Shown piece by piece: positions 58,770-64,000 of a stretch of 64,000 nt of DNA. The notes beneath the pieces were generated by a model that ran no database searches, was not told where the DNA came from, and saw only the letters and a program-made list of their open reading frames with translations. The position numbers and the translations under genes were made by a program. Position 1 is the stretch's first letter, and every line of letters starts with the position of its first letter. The stretch is from Ditylenchus dipsaci (Eukaryota > Nematoda > Chromadorea > Rhabditida > Anguinidae), in contig SADC01001333.1 in NCBI GenBank assembly GCA_004194705.1, positions 124,001-188,000 of the forward strand, given 5' to 3'.

Positions 58770-59206
58770 AAAGCTAAGTCCCCAATGAGTGAGCGATTTT
58801 TTTTTGACTTGTTTAGGCGGGAACGGCTGTAGATTTTTTTCTCGGCCGAACTTTCTTTTCTGTTGGTACCATTTTGTAGCTGAGATTCAGGGCTACAAAA
58901 TAAAAAAATTTCCAGCCACATATCGCTGAAAAAGTCTTGATAAAAATGCGTTTATTTGCACTCTACATCGCACTCTACATCTCACTAAATGAGTGCAATG
59001 TAGAGTGCGATGTATAGTGCAAATAAACGCATTTTTATTAAAAAAAATTTCAGCGATATGTGGCTGAAATTTTTTTTATTGCGTAGCCCTGCACCACAGC
59101 TACAAAATAGTACCAACAGAAAAAAAAGTTCGGCCGAGAAAAAAAATCTACAGCCGTTTTTTGCAATTTACATCGCACTCTGCGTTGCACTCATTGGGGA
59201 CGTGCC
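58770..59206. mobile_element. Long foldback element (copy 2)
   Basis: Nearly identical to 41333-41750: AAGTCCCCAATGAGTGAGCG at the left, CACTCATTGGGGACG at the right, with the same paired blocks (GGCTGAAATTTTTTT and complement). Confidence 0.85.
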
Positions 59207-59219
59207 TTAATAGTGAATC

Positions 59220-59803
59220 ACGAATTTCTCCTGGCTCTTCTTGGTTTTTTTTACTGACTCCCTTCAATACCTCGTCTGCTGAATTTGCCTTGATGATGAG
59301 CAAGTCAGCCGCTGTCTGCTTTGTCAAGTGTGAACGGAGAGAATTTGCAAATAGCAGACTTGCATTGGAGAAGCACCTTTCTGAAGCAACACTGGATAAA
59401 TAGATTGGAAGATAATTGCGGGCCAGCACTGCTAAATTCGGAAAGCGACGAGAGTTCTAAGCCCACAATTCATACATCTCCTCATGTCCAGAAAAATCCG
59501 GTCTCGGCAAAGGCAATTTCTTCTCATTTATGTATCGTTAAATTTCTTCCTATAAATTTAATAATAAATAATCCGACAAATGAATAACCGGATCCGACTC
59601 ACCACGAAAACATTCCCATCTAACGAAGTATCCACAACTTCTTCATCTTTTTCCCATAGATCATTTTTGGTCTGCTGACTTAGGATCAGTTGAGAAATAT
59701 CAGCTGAGTGCGGGGCAATACCGCAATATTTGAAAACATAACCGCACTCGCAAGTTGCTTCATCCAAGACCTTCTTGAAATGCTCCCAGACTACACTTGG
59801 CAT
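59220..59803 (-). pseudogene. Internally deleted hAT transposase (BED finger plus hATC domain)
   Basis: The minus frame from 59803 starts MPSVVWEHFKKV and has ATCECGYVFKYCG, the first half of a BED zinc finger, then GIAPHSADISQL. After a break, 59429 downward reads ARNYLPIYLSSVASERCFSN and LTKQTAADLLIIKAN, the C-terminal dimerisation (hATC) domain. The catalytic middle is absent, so it cannot be an active transposase. Confidence 0.75.
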
Positions 59804-60421
59804 TGTTCCTTAATACAAAACATATCCAATTTGAACCAGATAAAAAATGGGCAGAATAGCATCAGAATTTTTGACTCGAAGAATCGGAAAGTCAACTGAA
59901 ATCGATGCTTCGACGATTTTCGAAGAATCGAATCGGATCAAAAGTCGAAAATCGAAATTTTCAATGAATCGGATCGGATCGAAAGTCGAAAATCGTTTTT
60001 TTCGAAGAATCGACTCGGATCGAAAGTCAAAAATCGTTTTTTTCGAACAATCGACTCGGATCAAAACTCGAAAGTCGGAATTTTACGAGTTTTCGACTGA
60101 AAAAGTCAAAACCCTACTCAGGACCCACTCCGGAATGGCCAAAAGGCCAAAATAATTGGTTTTTTCGGGGTTTACTAAAAGGGAGTAAACTTTTCAAGAA
60201 AAAACGATTGAACGGATCATATTTCGGGTCCGATATGCTTAATCGCCCACAACTCTACCCTGAACCACCATAAACCTGAAATTCTGAGGGATTAAGCTGG
60301 CGAAACGACTTGAGTTGGCGAAACGACCTTATTAGCGAAAATTTTATTGGCGAAACGATTACGCCCAAAAAAAATTGGTAGCGGCTATTTCAGGTTCTTT
60401 CCGTGTCACAGATTGTGTCGC

Positions 60422-63180
60422 CAGGGATGAAGACTTCGGTCTAACTAAGCCTTTTTACTTGATAGCTGGGATTCCCAAAATAGGCCTGCAAAAATTTGAG
60501 TTAGGCCTAGTGCTAACTAGACCTTTTTCAGGCCTAGGCATTTTCGGTCTAACTAGGCCTTTTAGGCTTATTTTTTGGCGGGAATTTGAAATAATTTTAT
60601 TTTTCAAAGAATTTTTTTTGCTTTGTGATAAGGATAATACTTTTCCGGCTTAAACTACGCTTTTTTATAATTGTTGTTTCTCAAGGCTAATTAATGACGA
60701 TTAGTATGATTGTTTGGACTAATTTCCGTAGTTCCTCCACTCATTCAACCTGTTTTTTTTACTCAGTCAATATTTACATGTAATTTTGCTTGTTCAGGTA
60801 TTGTCATGGACTCGAGGAATACGAGTTTTCAGGTGAGTTCAGAAAAAGGTCTTGATAAAGCCAAGCAACAAGAAACTATCTTGTCGGACCAATTTGGAAG
60901 AGAATTGGACCTTGCAATCTTTTGTTGCTTGGTTTATAAAAAGTCTGCTTGCAAATAAAGCAAGAGTTGCCTATATCCTTTGGTGACAGGTGACCATCCC
61001 CTTGAAAATCACAAACAAATAGTATTGCCAACGAATAACGACGCTAGAGTAAAGAAAAGAAATAAATTTTATCTAACTGTGACAAATCTTTGATTGGTTT
61101 TGGTACGCTTTGACTAGCAATCCTCGACCGACTACAGCTTGCGTATCCCTCGAGTCCATGATAATACCTGAACAAGCGAAATTACATCTAAACAAGGTTG
61201 ATTGGCGTCTTACAGACGCCTAGTTAAAAAAGCAACAAAGTCGAAATCATGCAGGGGTTAACTGAAAAGTAAATTATGTAGCGTGTAAATTATTTATTCA
61301 TTTATTGTTTACGCAACAAGTGCGCGACAAAAACAAATACAAAATTTCTTTAAAAAAATAATTACAATACAAAAGGTTTAGATCACATTCTTTGAGTTTT
61401 TCCTAAAAAGCATTATTGTAGGAGAAGCAACAATTTCAGCTGGAAGAGCATAATAAATTTTAGGTGTCCGAACAAAGAAAAAGTGGAATCGGAAATCTGA
61501 TTTGTAAAAAGGTACAATAGCTTTATGTCTTCGGAAGTTATAGGATGACTGAAGAGACGGGATATTTAGATTAATATCGATTTTTTTCAATACAGTCAAC
61601 CCTCGATTTATCTTATAGGGAGAGTCTTATCGGGAGATCTCATACGGATCTTATAGGGAAAGTCAACTCTTTTCGAATCATCACATCCAATAGTTGATCG
61701 GTTGCCAGGCAAAATTTGACAATTTTTGGGTGCCGGTGTTGGTGTCCAAAGCCGTTTTTGTAAATTATTGGTGTCAGCACTTAGCGCTAGTACCCACCGT
61801 CAGACTGTCGCCATATAAAACATTGACGTTCTTATCCTTTAAAGCGACTACCTTTAAAATTTGATCACATTTATTTAATTGATTATTTGATTATTTAACG
61901 ACATTTATTTGATTGCAAACCAACAATAGAATATTTCAGAAAAGAAGATTTCAGAACCAAAAATTGACAGTAAAAAAGTAATTTTAAAGAAAAATGGTAA
62001 AGGAGTGATTTTAAAGGTAGTCGCTAAGAACCGACATTGACACCGGCATCAAAATTTTCTTTTCAGCTACTGACGTATTTACTCGTTTGGCACTGGTGTC
62101 CACACTTAGCGCAAATCTCCCGCAAATCTGGAGCCAGTGTCCAGTATCTTCCAAGAAGTCTACATACCCTCAAAGTGGTTAGGGTTACTGTCTGTGCGGA
62201 GGTGCAAAATATCCAGGCCCATTATACCTCCCAGAAGAGGCCCTGATCGAGCCGGCAAGTTCAGCCTGCTATACAGATTTTTCCGTAATTATGGCACATA
62301 GCAGCTAGTTTAGGTTCTCTAAGCAGATTATAACATCCAGCGTACATCCGTGTAACATCTAGATAGTTGGTGTACCCTTTTGGGGCTTAATCCAGTTGAT
62401 TAGGGTACTCTCCAGGCAGGACAGTTACCCTCCAGGCGGTTAGGGCAACTTCCAGGCAGTTAGAGTGTGATTTACCACTTGGGTACTCCCCAGGTGAATG
62501 AAGTAGCGCTGATCAGTTTACGATGCTTCTAGGCAGTTTAGGTACTCTACAGGTGATTGGTGTACCCTCTGTATAGATAGGGGACCCTAGAAGAAATAAG
62601 GTTAGATTGTAGGCAGTTTTAAATCTTCAGGTGGTTGGTGTATCTTTCAGGTAGATAGAGCACTTCTTGGTACCGAAAACTAAAGGCGCTAATGCGAAAT
62701 TTAATTTTCCATATTTTTTTGTCTACCAAAATTTTTTTTTCACTTCCAAAGCTCTTAGCTCGCTGGGGTGGGAAAATATGGTTTCGCACTTTCGAAAGGG
62801 GCACATCTATAGACAATTGTGCGTTGAATAGGATATAACACTTATATCAAAAATTAACTCTAGGCCACCTATGCTGCGAACAAACTTTGTAGTCAAAAAC
62901 GTGACGGACATAGTCGAATACTATATAGAGATATTGACTGAATAAAAAAACAGGTTGAATTAGTGGAGGAACTACGGAACAATAGTCCAAACAATCATGC
63001 TAATCGTCGTTAACTAGCCTTGAGCAACTAACAATTAGAAAAAAAGCGTGGATTTGGGCCGGAAAAAAATATTTATCCTTATCACAAAGAAAAAAAATTC
63101 TTTCAAAAATAAAATTATTTCAAATTCCCGCCAAAAAATAGGCCTAAAATAGCCTAGTTAGACCGAAATCCTCATCCCTG
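60422..63180. mobile_element. hAT-like element with about 250-350-bp inverted ends
   Basis: CAGGGATGAAGACTTCGGTC at the left is inverted as GACCGAAATCCTCATCCCTG at the right. Arms pair through GGCGGGAATTTGAAATAATTT, the AAGGATAA region and CGTAGTTCCTCCACTCATTC. The flanks TGTGTCGC (60414-60421) and TGTGTCGG (63181-63188) make an 8-bp duplication with one mismatch. Inside are a smaller inverted repeat (60774-60830 versus 61138-61189), the hairpin at 61204 and degenerate CTCCAGGCGGTTAGGG phrases at about 62380-62650. No transposase is seen. Confidence 0.88.
61204..61220 (+). repeat. GC hairpin GGCGTC-TTACA-GACGCC
   Basis: A 6-bp perfect stem with a TTACA loop, followed by TAGTTAAAAAA. Partner of the hairpin at 56279-56295. 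Confidence 0.65.
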
Positions 63181-63194
63181 TGTGTCGGTTATGC

Positions 63195-63328
63195 GTAATT
63201 AGTGCGCCGGTAATTAGTGCGCCAGTAATTAACGCGCCGGTAATTAGTGCGCCAGTAATTAACGCGCCGGTAATTAGTGCGCCAGTAATTAACGCGCCGG
63301 TAATTAGTGCGCCAGTAATAGTGCGCCA
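63195..63328. repeat. Tandem array of alternating 15-mers
   Basis: TAATTAGTGCGCCAG and TAATTAACGCGCCGG alternate with a 30-bp period for about four and a half cycles, almost without change. The array starts next to the right duplication of the hAT-like element. Confidence 0.9.
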
Positions 63329-63406
63329 GAATGGCTGTAGATGGATTCATCTTCGATAAGCTCATCCTTGAACAATTTCATCCTCGGTAAATTCATCCGG
63401 TAATTA

Positions 63407-63988
63407 CAGGGTGCCCCAAGTATTTTTCCTTTTTGAAATGGCTGTAACTTGGTTATTTGCCAACATTTGAACGAGATCTTTTTTTATCATGTAGAGGAGA
63501 TCGGGCAATTTCATTTGATACCAAAATTTGCAACAATTATTTTCATTGATAATTCATACACCGCAATAACAAGAACATTCAATTTCCAAAGGTTTCTTCC
63601 ATACTTCTACCACCAACAGCAATACAACGGTTCAAACGGAGAGGATAAGCAGTGATACATTATTAATCATTTCTTGCGGTAGTTCCTCAAAGGCTATCTC
63701 TATTCTTCCGATCAGCTCATTAATGTCTTCAGAGATTGTTGAGGAAGGATTCATTTTGGAACTCCCCAACATGCCAATTCGACCACACAAAATGCTTTTT
63801 CTTGCACAGTAAAGACCATTTTTCTAAAAACAATAATGCAAACAAATTTTTTAGCACAAACATAGACATTTGGTATCAAATGAAATTGCCCGATCTCCTC
63901 TACATGATAAAAAAAGATCTCGTTCAAATGTTGGCAAATGACCAAGTTACAGCCATTTCAAAAAGGGAAAAATACTTGGGCCACCCTG
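63407..63988. mobile_element. Tc1/mariner-like deletion derivative with TA target
   Basis: CAGGGTGCCCCAAGTATTTTT at the left is inverted as AAATACTTGGGCCACCCTG at the right. TA flanks both sides. Arms are about 140 bp. On the minus strand, FTVQEKAFCVVE resembles the helix-turn-helix start of transposases of this type; further in, NRCIAVGGRSMEETFGN-like sequence resembles their C-terminus. The catalytic part is missing. Confidence 0.8.
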
Positions 63989-64000
63989 TATATCCAGCAA

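Larger units (their letters stand above)
58262..60116. mobile_element. hAT transposon with perfect 8-bp duplication and decayed transposase
   Basis: TAGGGTTGGCG at the left and CAAAACCCTA at the right are the ends. CTCAGGAC is duplicated exactly (58254-58261 and 60117-60124). Both arms consist of degenerate GAAGAATCGGATCGAAAGTCG phrases. Inside are a TACAGTCGA MITE (58502-58690), a foldback (58770-59206) and pieces of a hAT transposase on the minus strand. Confidence 0.92.

Noticed and set aside
60806..60958. Frame MDSRNTSFQ... and its inverted partner at 61170
   Set aside because: The shared part is one arm of a small inverted repeat inside a hAT-like element; the two frames diverge at once after it.

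Overview
The window is invertebrate metazoan nuclear DNA: AT-rich, with split genes, GT-AG introns (many only 47-70 bp), AATAAA signals next to stop codons, and no bacterial-type operons. The species cannot be fixed from the sequence. Eight conserved host genes can be read exon by exon. Everything between them, and most long introns, is filled with DNA transposons, MITEs, foldback elements, tRNA-derived SINEs and short tandem arrays.

Layout. 1-60: last codons of an unidentified gene. 61-8.4 kb: repeats only. 8.6-13.3 kb (+): 14-3-3 zeta-type protein, seven coding exons. 17.9-21.4 kb (+): DHDDS, the cis-prenyltransferase for dolichol. 21.6-30.4 kb (-): GPHR/GPR89 in 12 exons, convergent with DHDDS; one of its introns holds a transposon that carries its own two-exon gene. 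31.6-44.5 kb (+): five co-directional genes in a row: UQCRC2, RPS28, NME6-type nucleoside diphosphate kinase, a 51-residue membrane microprotein, and a single-domain LAMP. Their spacing (polyA signal, then a splice acceptor, then the next ATG) suggests polycistronic transcription with trans-splicing. 48.3-51.0 kb (-): RING-finger protein in five exons. 54.8-55.5 kb (+): a three-exon gene or gene fragment of unknown family inside a transposon-like inverted repeat. 51-64 kb is otherwise mobile DNA, including hAT elements with 8-bp target-site duplications and a decayed BED/hATC transposase.

The recognised genes are housekeeping (signalling adaptor, dolichol synthesis, Golgi acidification, respiratory complex III, ribosome, nucleotide metabolism, lysosomal membrane, probable ubiquitin ligation). 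They share no one pathway. Three of them (DHDDS, LAMP, RING) contain single-base frame breaks, most of them at homopolymers, inside otherwise intact exons; sequencing or assembly error is the simplest explanation.
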